Of a stretch of DNA of 64,000 nt, positions 7,294 to 16,232 are shown in pieces. Within the stretch, counting starts at the first letter, position 1; every line of letters begins with the position of its first letter. Location of the stretch: positions 507,924 through 571,923 of the forward strand of contig JACIVX010000001.1 in the NCBI GenBank assembly GCA_014361295.1, read 5' to 3'. Source of the stretch: Methanomassiliicoccales archaeon. Lineage in GTDB: Archaea > Thermoplasmatota > Thermoplasmata > Methanomassiliicoccales > JACIVX01. The translations under genes were made by a program, and so were the position numbers. Under the pieces are notes generated by a model. It was not told where the DNA came from. It did not search any database and was given only the letters and a program-made list of their open reading frames with translations.

Positions 7294-9072
7294 ATGAGAA
7301 AAAATCGCCTACGACTATCCGAGGAAATCAGATATCTGGATAAATGGGTTCCGATCGCAGTTCTAGTTGGAATCACTGCAGGTATCGGCGCGATTGCGTT
7401 TACATTTGCGATTGAGCAGTGCACGATTCTTTTCCTCGCAAAAGGGGCTGGATACGTTCCGCCATCGCCGGCTGGCGAGGGAGGAATGTCATTTATTTTC
7501 CCACGTTATTCTTTTCTAATTCCCGTAATCACCACTCTTGGTGGTCTCCTCAGCGGCATCATTGTGTACAAACTCGCGCCCGAGGCAGAAGGTCATGGGA
7601 CGGATGCAGCGATCGATGCGTTTCACAATAAAAACGGGGAAATCTCCCCAAAGGTGCCCGTGATCAAACTGATTGCCTCCGCCATCACGATTGGATCTGG
7701 AGGAAGTGCTGGTCGTGAAGGGCCGTCGGCCCAAATTGGCGCAGGATTTGGCTCGATGATAGGAAAAGCTATGCATCTTCGTCCACACGAACGTGGCATC
7801 GCCATGGCGATAGGGATCGGCGCTGGCATTGGCGCGATTTTCAAGGCGCCGTTTGGTGGTGCGGTTCTGGCAGCTGAGATTCTCTACATCAGTGATTTTG
7901 AGATCGCGGTGCTCCCACCAGCACTCATCTCATCGACAGTCGCTTACAGTATTTATGGATCAGTGATGGGATGGACACCGATCTTTGGAATACAGAATCA
8001 ATACATGTCAAACGATCCTATTTGGTTTCCGCTCTACGCATTCCTTGGGCTTATCTGCGGAATTGTGGCAATCGGATATATCCGCAGTTTTTACGGCGTC
8101 AAGGATCTCTTCAAACGCTTGCAGATCCCCAATTACGTCAAACCGGCGATCGGTGGTCTGGCCGTTGGCTTGATAGGAATGGCGCTTCCGCAAGTTCTTG
8201 GAATGGGTTATGGCTGGCTCCAGATGGCCATCGATGGTGAATTCATCACGCTGACATTCGGAATTATCATTGCGTTGATCGTTTTGAAAATACTAGCAAC
8301 ATCGCTGACTGTAGGATCTGGTGGAAGCGGCGGTGTCTTCGCGCCTGCGCTTTTCATTGGTGGTATGATTGGAGCGGCATTCTGGATGATTTGCCACTCC
8401 CTGATTCCCAATTTCGGTGTTGCCTCTGCCCCCTTCGTGATCGTTGGCATGATGGCGTTTTTTGGTGCCGCCGGCAAGGCACCGCTGGCGGTAATCTTGA
8501 TGGTCTCAGAAATGACGGGATCCTATACTCTCCTTGTGCCTGCAATGATCGCCACGTCGATCGCTTATATCATTTCCGGCAAAAATACGATTTACCGGAG
8601 CCAGGTTCCAACTAAAGCCGATTCGCCGGCACACAGGGGAGAATACTCAGTCGAAGTGTTAAGAGGTATGAAGGTCAAGAACGCTATGACAAAAGATGTG
8701 ATCTCCATTACTCCCACAACAAGCGTCGATTCGGCACTCGACATTATGAACAAGAACGGAATCAAAGGGATTCCAGTTGTTGACGAGAATAACAGAGTGC
8801 TCGGAATGATCACCTATGAGGATATTCTCGAGGTCCCTGAGGAAGAAAGAAAGACTAGAATGATCGGCGAAGTGATGACAAGACGCGTGATCTGCTGTTT
8901 ACCGGATGATAACCTCGGCTCGGTTCTCGAAAAAATGTTCAAAAGCAATATCGGCAGGCTCCCAGTTATAGAATCGAATGAAACGAAGAGACTTATCGGT
9001 ATAATCACAAGAGAGGACATTGGAAGAGCTTATCATGCAAGTGTAGAAGAACTCATTGGCAAGGAAGAGTAA
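7294..9072 (+). CDS. CLC-family chloride channel/antiporter with C-terminal CBS pair
   Basis: A 592-residue integral membrane protein. The CLC signature motifs are intact: GSGGSAGREGP at about residue 133, with the gating glutamate in GREGP, and GSGGSGGVFAPALF at about residue 340. The order of about 18 helical segments fits the family. Residues about 460-585 form two CBS domains (MTKDVISITPTTSVDSALDIM, then MTRRVICCLPDDNLGSVLE), which bind adenine nucleotides and regulate the channel in other members. It is not of the fluoride-specific type, which lacks this GREGP form. The ATG at 7294 follows AAGGAACC. It has its own promoter and structured leader. Confidence 0.93.
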   Translation: MRKNRLRLSEEIRYLDKWVPIAVLVGITAGIGAIAFTFAIEQCTILFLAKGAGYVPPSPAGEGGMSFIFPRYSFLIPVITTLGGLLSGIIVYKLAPEAEGHGTDAAIDAFHNKNGEISPKVPVIKLIASAITIGSGGSAGREGPSAQIGAGFGSMIGKAMHLRPHERGIAMAIGIGAGIGAIFKAPFGGAVLAAEILYISDFEIAVLPPALISSTVAYSIYGSVMGWTPIFGIQNQYMSNDPIWFPLYAFLGLICGIVAIGYIRSFYGVKDLFKRLQIPNYVKPAIGGLAVGLIGMALPQVLGMGYGWLQMAIDGEFITLTFGIIIALIVLKILATSLTVGSGGSGGVFAPALFIGGMIGAAFWMICHSLIPNFGVASAPFVIVGMMAFFGAAGKAPLAVILMVSEMTGSYTLLVPAMIATSIAYIISGKNTIYRSQVPTKADSPAHRGEYSVEVLRGMKVKNAMTKDVISITPTTSVDSALDIMNKNGIKGIPVVDENNRVLGMITYEDILEVPEEERKTRMIGEVMTRRVICCLPDDNLGSVLEKMFKSNIGRLPVIESNETKRLIGIITREDIGRAYHASVEELIGKEE

Positions 9073-9321
9073 TTCGATTGATCTTTTAAGAGCTAAAGAC
9101 TTGTGTTTTCTCGGGCTTTTTTGCGCGCTCTGAGGAATAATCTTAATGCGAACGAGGGGACGCATTTTAATTTCCGCCATTTGCTAGCATTCTTCGTTGA
9201 AAGATCTGTACATAAGTGAGTGCGCACCAATTTTAGATAGATCCAGCGTTCGAGGAATTCCCCCATATATTGATCCCGGCTCCGATGCATATTTATATTG
9301 AATGTTACCAAAGGGTAAGTG

Positions 9322-9600
9322 ATGGTTGTCGTCGGGGCGTGCGGAAGGGCTTGCGAGAAATGTCCTTTTTACGGGGATGACTGCGACGGTTGCTTGGAAG
9401 AAATGAAGCATTCTTCTCGATATCGCTGTAAAGTGTACGATTGCGTGATCTCGAGGGGATTGGAGACCTGCCTTGAATGCGACGAATTTGATGTGTGCAC
9501 GCTTGTTCGTGAGCATCAGGCACTTTGCCCACTAATGGTGCTTAAGGCGACGCGGCGTCGATTCAGTCGCGAGACGGGAGCGTGGAGTTCAGCGCATTGA
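9322..9600 (+). CDS. Small Cys-rich protein, DUF3795-like
   Basis: A 92-residue protein with Cys clusters CGRACEKCPFYGDDCDGC at the N-terminus, then CKVYDC, CLECDEFDVC and a final CP, spaced as in the DUF3795 family, whose members probably bind metal or Fe-S. Function is unknown. I chose the ATG at 9322; a GTG immediately before it is also possible. The gene is monocistronic, 249 bp after clc, and a perfect palindrome follows its stop. Confidence 0.7.
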   Translation: MVVVGACGRACEKCPFYGDDCDGCLEEMKHSSRYRCKVYDCVISRGLETCLECDEFDVCTLVREHQALCPLMVLKATRRRFSRETGAWSSAH

Positions 9601-9607
9601 TTTTGAC

Positions 9608-9621
9608 GATAGAATTCTATC
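9608..9621. terminator. Palindrome after the Cys-rich gene
   Basis: GATAGAATTCTATC is a perfect 14-bp palindrome starting 8 bp after the stop codon at 9600. It could end transcription or act as a binding site. The remaining 240 bp up to 9868 hold nothing else I can support. Confidence 0.3.
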
Positions 9622-9867
9622 ATAGAAAAATGCATGGTCGATGAAGAAGATGTACTGCAATACATGTCTTATCAATTTTTGAATGAATCTTGCGAAGAAT
9701 GTTTCCGATTCGAATCTCCGCGGGTGTTGTGATGATTTAAGAATCATCGATTTCATTCGCAGGGGCTGATGGGTAGGGTAGAAAAGACGAATGTAGATGA
9801 TAAAGTACTTTCGGTTCACCCTCCTCTCTTTCTATTTAATCTCCAAAAGAGTTAGTATTAATAAATC

Positions 9868-10356
9868 ATGGAAATCGCAACACAGTCAATCTATATTCAG
9901 GAAGGGGCGTTCAACGTCCTCATCGCACCAGAGGAAATAGCGCTAAGAATCTTCAACGACCATCTCGAACTTCAGAATTATCTCATCCTTTACATCTGTG
10001 GAAATTATTCGACAATCCTCAGCAGGCTAGCCGAAAGTTTACGGAATTCGATGTGCGGAGAGCGTTCACGGCCTTTCAATTATTGAAAATTCTCAAGGAA
10101 CACCATCATTCTTTCATCTTCATAGAATACGATCCAACGCTGTTCTCAGAGCATGAGGAGCTCCTCGATTACATCCCTCTTCTTTTAAGGGAGATCGCGT
10201 CCACCGCGACCGTTCTCCTTTACTCACCAAGAATCAATCAATTCATTCAGATTATTTCGAAAAAGCTCATCGGGTTTTTTCGTGAGCGAATTCAACCATC
10301 AGGGAGTGAGGAAGAAAGTCGCAACACAGATTCAATCTACACTGGAGGAATTTTGA
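9868..10356 (+). pseudogene. RecA-fold-like partner gene of the broken polymerase, frameshifted
   Basis: Residues 1 to about 55 are read from the ATG at 9868 (MEIATQSIYIQEGAFNVLIA and onward). The protein then continues in another frame as FTEFDVRRAFTAFQLLKILK and HHSFIFIEYDPTLFSEHEEL, and finally returns to the first frame to end as KKVATQIQSTLEEF with a TGA at 10354-10356. That TGA overlaps the ATG of the next gene (TGATG). Two or more indels are therefore needed to restore one gene of about 160 codons. The strand-helix pattern resembles a degenerate RecA/KaiC-type domain without a P-loop; this is from memory. It precedes a polymerase pseudogene in the same orientation. Confidence 0.6.
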
Positions 10357-10592
10357 TGGGGAGGAGCACCGAGAGTATACGAATGGAAGCGAAGAGAATC
10401 GCCAAACGCTGGGAAAGGGCGGGAAGAGCCTTGAAAGATGATGAGAAGAAGTACGCCGAGCGTCTTGCTGGGATGATGGAAAGACATTCGAGCGAGATCT
10501 TCTATGGATTCGATGACCTACTCGAGGCTTCCCTCTTTGCATTATTCATCGAACTGATGAAGAAGATGGAGAAGAACGATGTGGGTTTTTGA
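10356..10592 (+). CDS. Hypothetical helical protein in the polymerase operon
   Basis: An ATG at 10356 with TGGAGGAA 5 bp upstream opens a 78-residue, strongly charged helical protein (MGRSTESIRMEAKRIAKRWE and onward). It overlaps the stop of the upstream gene as TGATG, and its own end overlaps the start of the polymerase by 14 bp. It is the only intact gene of the three. No known family recognised; co-occurrence suggests a partner of the minor polymerase system. Confidence 0.55.
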   Translation: MGRSTESIRMEAKRIAKRWERAGRALKDDEKKYAERLAGMMERHSSEIFYGFDDLLEASLFALFIELMKKMEKNDVGF

Positions 10593-12665
10593 TTCATCGT
10601 GCGGTCCATCTGTAGAATTGTAGATCAAAGAAGAAAAGGTCCGGCGAATCTGCGAGGGATATTTCCCTCCTTTTTTTTCGTTCACTTCAAGCACAATCAT
10701 TCAGCATGTGAACTGATTGAGGCCCTAGCCTCAAAATATAAAGTTGAAGAGCAGTGTTTCAAAACAATCTACGGGATGTTGGGAGGATACGCAGTATATG
10801 CCCCGATGACCATTGCTGAGCTGATCGAGAAACAGACGAAATACGAAGCAGAACTTTTCAATGTCGATGTGAGGAAGGATCATCGATTTCTTGCGGAAAA
10901 AATCTTTCAATGTGCACATTTGTTAAAGAATCGAAGTATTCGCTAGATTTCGATATTCCGCTGGGAATATTGACTATGCGCGTCGACAGGAACATTCAGA
11001 CACCTGAGATACGCTCGATCGAATTGGAAAGTGATGGAAAGACTGTCATCTCAGGGAATGAAAAAAGGGTCCTCTCGGATCTCTCCTCATTACTGCAGAC
11101 CATCGACCCGGACGTCATCCTCCTTCCCGATGCAGACATATGGACTTCGCTCATTTTACAAAAGAGCAGAGCCTATGGGATCTCGATGCCGATCAGCAGG
11201 GACGGACGCTATCGCACGATTTCTCCAAGATCATACTGGAGTTACGGCAAGGTGAACTACAGAGACGGTTCGGTCATCCCGGAAGGCAGAATCCTGATCG
11301 ACACAGAGAACAGTTTCACCTATGCAGAGAGCGGTTATACGGCGTCATCACGGCAGCGCATTTGACAGGGTTATCACCGAATCTCACATCAAGATTCACA
11401 CCTGGAACATTGATTTCATCATACAAAATCTACGAAGTGGTGAAACGTGGCATAGCGGTCCCCTTCAGAAAAAGCGATGCTGAGCGCTTGAGGCATTTCA
11501 GAGAGCTGAGAGCGATGGACAAGGGCGGGATGATCTTTCAGCCTGAACCTGGCCTCTACGAAAGAATACACCAACTCGACACTTCCCTCTATCCTTTCAT
11601 CATCGTCAGATATAACCTTTCGCCAGAGAGCCTCAATACTTCGCGAAGAGGATTTCTTCCAGAGGTCATTGAACCACTTCTCCAGATGGAGGATAGCGAC
11701 GAAAAGAGAGAAGCGGTCAAACCCTAAGTACGCGCAGTTAGACTCGATATTAAAATGGATGCTGGTCACGTTTGGATACACTGGCTACAGGAATACAAAA
11801 TTCGGCAGCATCGAAGTACATGAAAGGATTACATCGGTTGCAAGAGAAATACTGATCAGGGTGAAGGAAATCGCCGAATCGATGGATCTAGAAGTGTTGC
11901 ATGGGAATTGTGGATTGTCTCTGGATCAGGGGAGAATGCATCGAAGAATTCAAAGAAAAGGTGGAACATGAAATCGTCATACCGAATGAAATTGAGGAAT
12001 ATGACTGGATCGTCTTCCTTCCGATGGAAGACGGTAGCGGCGCTTATAATCGTTATTTCGGACGGCTGTCGAATGGTGAAATGAAAGTGAGAGGTGTGAT
12101 GGCTAGAAGGGATGATACCCCAAAATATGTAAAAAGAATGCAGGAAGAAATGTTCGAGCGAATGTCAGAGGCTAAGGACGCGAAAACTCTATCGGAAATG
12201 ATTATGGAGCTCAAGGCGGTTTATAACGATTATCTAAAATCGCTTCCAAACGCCGATGTAAATGAGATGAAGATAAGAAAGAAAATAAGCAAACTCAATT
12301 ATACGAAACGCTCTCTCGAAGCGTCTGCTGTCGATGCACTATCAAAAAATCATATTCCGGTCAGACCCAGCATGGAAATCGAGTATGTCGTCGTTGACGC
12401 AAAGAAGTGGCGTGTCGATGTGAGTTTTGAACATTCTCTTTTCGATCTTGAGTACTATGAAAAGTTGCTGGCCAAGGCATGGAGGGAAATCGAATTCGCC
12501 CTCATATCAGAATTCAAAGAGACCCCTCGTATTCCTAAAACGGCCAGCGAAATGATTAATGTGACCAACAATAGCTCAATGCATAAATCATGTAATAATT
12601 CAAATCAAAATTTGCAGTGTTTGATTCTTGCGTTCCTCGTAAAATTCAATTCCCGCCGCAATTAA
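10579..12665 (+). pseudogene. polB: Family-B DNA polymerase pseudogene of the minor, motif-deviant archaeal type
   Basis: Fragments in shifting frames add up to a whole family-B polymerase. The start is MWVFDSSCGPSVEL at 10579, followed by an in-frame TAG at 10621-10623. Further shifts are needed near 10675 (T-run), 10910, 11140-11340, 11705 and 11902. Recognisable parts are the N-terminal domain (AELFNVDVRKDHRF), motif A as LDTSLYPFIIVRYNLSPES, motif B region as LKWMLVTFGYTGYRN and motif C as HGIVDCLW in the shifted frame. Canonical motif A has two residues between Asp and SLYP and here there is one; motif C keeps one Asp instead of the usual DTD. The clade itself is thought to be catalytically altered. 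The C-terminal 30 codons to 12665 may be read-through. Confidence 0.8.
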
Positions 12666-12694
12666 AATCATTGAAATACTTACGCTTCAATTCA

Positions 12695-13795
12695 ATGACG
12701 ATGCATTACGTCTCTGGCTTGATGCTCACAGATGAGGGGTTCATCGAAGGCCATATCGGGTTCGAAGACGGGAGAATCGCTGAGATCGGAAGGGGTAAGG
12801 CGCGATCAAACCTTGCAAAAGGCATTATCGTCCCGACAATCGTCAACGCGCACACGCATCTCGCCGATTTTCTTGTGCCGTTGGACCTTTCTCTTCCCCT
12901 TGATCAAATTGTTGCTCCGCCTGACGGGCTGAAGCATCGAATGCTAAGAGAGATTCCAGAAGATCGATTAATGAAATCGATGAGGGACCTCGCTTGTTAT
13001 ATGCTGAGACGCGGAATTTCTCATTTTATCGATTTCCGCGAAGGCGGTGTGAGCGGTGCACACTTATTATCAAAAATAAAAGATGGTACGGCAAAGCCTA
13101 TCATCTTCGGACGGCCGAGTCATCTCGAATTTGTCAGGGAGGAGGTAGATGAGATACTGAAGGTAGCGGATGGGATCGGAGTTTCCGCGATCTCTGACTG
13201 GGACTACTCAGTGTTGAAGGATCTTGCGTCTTACGTAAGAAAGAAAAAGAAACGATTTGCACTTCACGCTAGCGAGATAATAAGAGAAGACATTGATAAG
13301 ATTCTCGATTTGAAACCTTCTTATATCGTTCACATGACTGTTGCTACTGATAGTGACCTTGAACTCTGTGCACAGGAGAATGTTCCGATTGTTGTTTGTC
13401 CAAGATCAAATCTGTTATTTGGCCGAATTCCACCGATGGATCGGATGATCAAGAAGGGGGTTCGGATAGCCCTTGGCACAGACAACGCGATGTTCTCATT
13501 GCCAGATATGTTTACCGAGCTCGATTTTGCCGGGAGAATTCTGAGATATCAGGGCGTCAAGAAAGTTGACGATGTTTTAACTATGGTGTTCAAGACAGGA
13601 CGAGAAATCCTCGGATTGAAAGGATTCTCTGAATTCACCCCAGGTGAACTTTGCGATTTCATGGTCATCGAATCGAAGAGAGGGGATCCTGTGACCGATC
13701 TGGTCTTTCGAAGCAGTTCATCAGATCCAATTATGGTGTGCATCGGAAAGGAAATTTTGAGAAAAAATGAAAGAATCGACGAATCAATGAATTAA
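12695..13795 (+). CDS. Amidohydrolase superfamily protein (cytosine deaminase/chlorohydrolase-like)
   Basis: A 366-residue metal-dependent hydrolase. It has the N-terminal beta sandwich ending in IVPTIVNAHTHLADF, which supplies the HxH metal ligands. Later it has a FALHASE strand with the next His, a YIVHMT strand, and ALGTDNAMF with the catalytic Asp, as in the 5'-deoxyadenosine/S-adenosylhomocysteine deaminase and chlorohydrolase group. The true substrate cannot be inferred. The ATG at 12695 is chosen over an upstream frame start at 12617 because conserved sequence begins there. It may have been the last gene of the polymerase cluster, but it remains intact. Confidence 0.85.
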   Translation: MTMHYVSGLMLTDEGFIEGHIGFEDGRIAEIGRGKARSNLAKGIIVPTIVNAHTHLADFLVPLDLSLPLDQIVAPPDGLKHRMLREIPEDRLMKSMRDLACYMLRRGISHFIDFREGGVSGAHLLSKIKDGTAKPIIFGRPSHLEFVREEVDEILKVADGIGVSAISDWDYSVLKDLASYVRKKKKRFALHASEIIREDIDKILDLKPSYIVHMTVATDSDLELCAQENVPIVVCPRSNLLFGRIPPMDRMIKKGVRIALGTDNAMFSLPDMFTELDFAGRILRYQGVKKVDDVLTMVFKTGREILGLKGFSEFTPGELCDFMVIESKRGDPVTDLVFRSSSSDPIMVCIGKEILRKNERIDESMN

Positions 13796-13810
13796 GAAGA
13801 TTCGCACTAT

Positions 13811-13830
13811 CAGTGAAGCGACATTCACTG
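13811..13830 (+). terminator. Hairpin after the amidohydrolase gene
   Basis: CAGTGAA and TTCACTG form a perfect 7-bp stem with a 6-base loop, starting 16 bp after the stop codon. It is a likely transcript end. The next 230 bp hold no supported gene. Confidence 0.4.
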
Positions 13831-14061
13831 TCATTAAATTATAGCTACGCATCATTGAACGGTTCGTTCGGCCGTAGAGTGATATTTACGTTTGGAACGA
13901 ATTACGAATATTGGTATTTATCTCGCTGCAAGATATCCCAAGGAGAGAACCTATTTCCTAGAGAAACCTGAGATGATTTATCCATGATGATTTCATTTAG
14001 CCCAAAGATCGATGATTTTTTCAGAATGTTTGGCTTACAGACATCAGGACCGATGGTCTGA

Positions 14062-14451
14062 CTATTCCTCCTGATCCCATTCCTTAAATAGCTTCGTGAC
14101 CCCTTTCTTTGCAACCGACCAAACGGGGACCCCGCCAGTTAATACCGCAACTTGAAGAGCCTCGATGATTTCCTTCTTTGTGGCACCGTAATTCTTGGCA
14201 ACTTTCGCTTGCGGATAAATACAATCTTCACACATTCTAACGGCGACGCAAGCGAGCGCAATCAGCCTTTTCGTTTTTCTGTCCAGTGCGCCGTCTTCAA
14301 CCATGATCTTATCCATGTCGCCAATCAGCACAGCGAGATCAGGATTGTACTCTTTGATGTGTGCTAGCGTTTCAGGGATATACCCGCACATCTTCTTGCC
14401 GAGTTCCTTCACCGCTTTTTCAGCCTTGTCATTTTTCTGCTGCTTCTTCAT
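14062..14451 (-). CDS. Carboxymuconolactone decarboxylase/AhpD-like protein
   Basis: A 129-residue all-helical protein of the CMD/AhpD superfamily. The family signature is visible as MCEDCIYPQAKVAKNYGATKKEI, where the CxxC pair and following His-like position (here Gln) correspond to the AhpD redox centre. The loss of the usual His in CxxCxxxH suggests altered chemistry. It probably acts as a thiol peroxidase partner or an uncharacterised decarboxylase. It stands alone, on the strand opposite to its neighbours. Confidence 0.8.
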   Translation of the reverse strand: MKKQQKNDKAEKAVKELGKKMCGYIPETLAHIKEYNPDLAVLIGDMDKIMVEDGALDRKTKRLIALACVAVRMCEDCIYPQAKVAKNYGATKKEIIEALQVAVLTGGVPVWSVAKKGVTKLFKEWDQEE

Positions 14452-14937
14452 AATAGAAATAATTGGAGGAGTCCGTATTTAATGATTGAAGTTCCAAAAA
14501 AGAAAGTTTGAGCTATGATTCGTAAGATCGCTCGAAATCTCATCGAATAAGGGCGTAAATCTGAAACATGGAGATATCTTGAAAATAATTAATTAAGTCC
14601 GAATTTTGAACATTCACACCTTCAAAATAAGGAGAATTTCAAGAAGTCACAAATGGGATTAGTCTAAATATATTTATGAATTTATGATATTCTGGAAGCT
14701 GAACGTTTAAAAAAATTCTTATCGGTCCTGCCTCACAATGTGATCAACAATAAACGAAAAGGTCAGCAATGGAAACGAAAGGTTTTAAATCAAGTTGGAA
14801 CAATAGCTATCGAGCCCAGATCGAGATGAAACAAGGATAAACTGGAGAATAGAAATAAGAGAAAAATGTTTGATCTGGCACTTCGAAACCCCCTTAGATC
14901 TCCAGTTGAGAAGTGTAAGAAATCGGAGAGGAACGAC
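14452..14937. other. AT-rich intergenic region with promoters for the flanking genes
   Basis: About 485 bp without a gene. It contains AT-rich TATA-like tracts (TAAATATATTTATG near 14666 and TTTTAAATC near 14785), suited to a promoter for the USP-CBS-glyS operon to the right. I see no RNA gene in it. Confidence 0.4.
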
Positions 14938-15384
14938 ATGGCTCTCTTCAAGAGAATATTGATCCCAACTGATGGAAGCGAGTACACAAAGGCCGCGATT
15001 GCCAAAGGACTTGAACTGGCAAAACTGATGAATGCGGAAGTCACAGCAATGTATGTGGTTGATCAGACTTCTTTTATTAATTTTCCAATGGATTCGACAA
15101 TGGTCAGCGTTTACTCGCTTCTTGAGAAAGAAGGTAAAGATGCTGTCGAATACGTCAGAAAAGAAGGAGAAAAAATTGGTGTGAAGGTTGAGACCATTGT
15201 CGAGGAAGGATCACCTGTGAGAAAGATCGTCGATGCGTCAAAGAATTTCGATCTCATTGTCATGGGCACACTAGGTCGCACTGGATTTTCGAAACTACTG
15301 CTAGGTAGCGTGGCGGAAAGGGTTGTTAGATATGCAGACTGTCCTGTGATGGTCGTCAGAGCGGCCAGGAGGGAATCGCAATGA
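14938..15384 (+). CDS. Universal stress protein (UspA family)
   Basis: A 148-residue single-domain Usp. It starts MALFKRILIPTDGSEYTKAA and ends with the nucleotide-binding signature GTLGRTGFSKLLLGSVAERV followed by CPVMVVR, so it is of the ATP-binding type. The ATG at 14938 is preceded by GGAGAGG; the frame is open 24 codons further upstream, but that part is not Usp-like. Its TGA overlaps the ATG of the CBS gene, and glyS follows, forming a three-gene operon. Confidence 0.93.
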   Translation: MALFKRILIPTDGSEYTKAAIAKGLELAKLMNAEVTAMYVVDQTSFINFPMDSTMVSVYSLLEKEGKDAVEYVRKEGEKIGVKVETIVEEGSPVRKIVDASKNFDLIVMGTLGRTGFSKLLLGSVAERVVRYADCPVMVVRAARRESQ

Positions 15385-16232
15385 CCCTGATCGAAGAGAT
15401 CATGACCCCTAATCCAATCGTCGCACAAATTCCAAGCAGCAGAAACGAAGTACTCAAAATCATGGTCAAACACAATCTCACTGGCCTGCCAGTCATAAGA
15501 AGAAATGATGGGATACTGGCAGGAATGATCACGAGACAGGACATCTTTGAAAAACCCGATGAAGAGCAACTCGCTCTCATCATGAACAGAGATCCACCGG
15601 TTATCGGTCCGAAAGACAACGTGAAAAAAGCCGCAGAATTATTCATCACCAAGCAGGTGCGACATCTACCAGTTGTCGATGAGGCCAAACTGATCGGCAT
15701 TGTGACGCCAACTGACCTTTTGAGCGTCGTCGAAAAAGTTGCAACGAATATCCCCGTTGAGAAAGTGATCAGATCGCCATGCGTTCCGATTTATCAGGAT
15801 GCACCACTTGCGGTCGCCCTTGTCACTTTCAAAGTGAGCAAGGCAAGCGCGTTGCCAGTTCTCGATGACACTGGCAGACTCGTCGGCATCCTCACGGACA
15901 GGGACATCTTCAACAAATCGTATATCAATGGTTCTGTAGCAATGGCTGACCTCGGAATCGGACAGGATGAGGACGAGTGGACATGGGAAGGTCTCAGGAA
16001 CGTGATGAAACTCTGGTATGAAGTTTCAAAAATCGAGCTACCCGGATTGCCCGTGAGAGAGATCATGGTGCGAGAGCCTGTGACTGTCTTCAAGAAGACA
16101 AGCGTCTCCGAGGCAGCACGTGTTATGAGGAAGAACGATTTTGGTCAACTGCCTGTCAGAGATTCGAAGGATAATCTACTTGCGATGATTTACGATTTCG
16201 ATGTCATTTCTGTTCTGTTAGGTGGTCAATGA
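15381..16232 (+). CDS. Four-CBS-domain protein
   Basis: A 283-residue protein made only of CBS repeats, beginning MTLIEEIMTPNPIVAQIPSS and repeating the IMxxxP, LPVxD and GIxTxxD pattern four times. Two CBS pairs normally form adenine-nucleotide-binding sensors. It is coupled by ATGA overlaps to the Usp gene before and to glyS after, so it may sense energy status for this operon, but its target is unknown. Confidence 0.9.
   Translation: MTLIEEIMTPNPIVAQIPSSRNEVLKIMVKHNLTGLPVIRRNDGILAGMITRQDIFEKPDEEQLALIMNRDPPVIGPKDNVKKAAELFITKQVRHLPVVDEAKLIGIVTPTDLLSVVEKVATNIPVEKVIRSPCVPIYQDAPLAVALVTFKVSKASALPVLDDTGRLVGILTDRDIFNKSYINGSVAMADLGIGQDEDEWTWEGLRNVMKLWYEVSKIELPGLPVREIMVREPVTVFKKTSVSEAARVMRKNDFGQLPVRDSKDNLLAMIYDFDVISVLLGGQ

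Noticed and set aside
5860-9722. Shared 16-mer GATTCGAATCTCCGCG at 5860-5875 and 9707-9722
   Set aside because: Ten of the bases form the palindrome GATTCGAATC, and the flanks differ; it is too short and low in information to call a repeat family.
13902-14114. 70-codon minus-strand frame between the amidohydrolase and the CMD gene
   Set aside because: No ribosome site, no protein-like pattern, and it overlaps the CMD gene in another frame.
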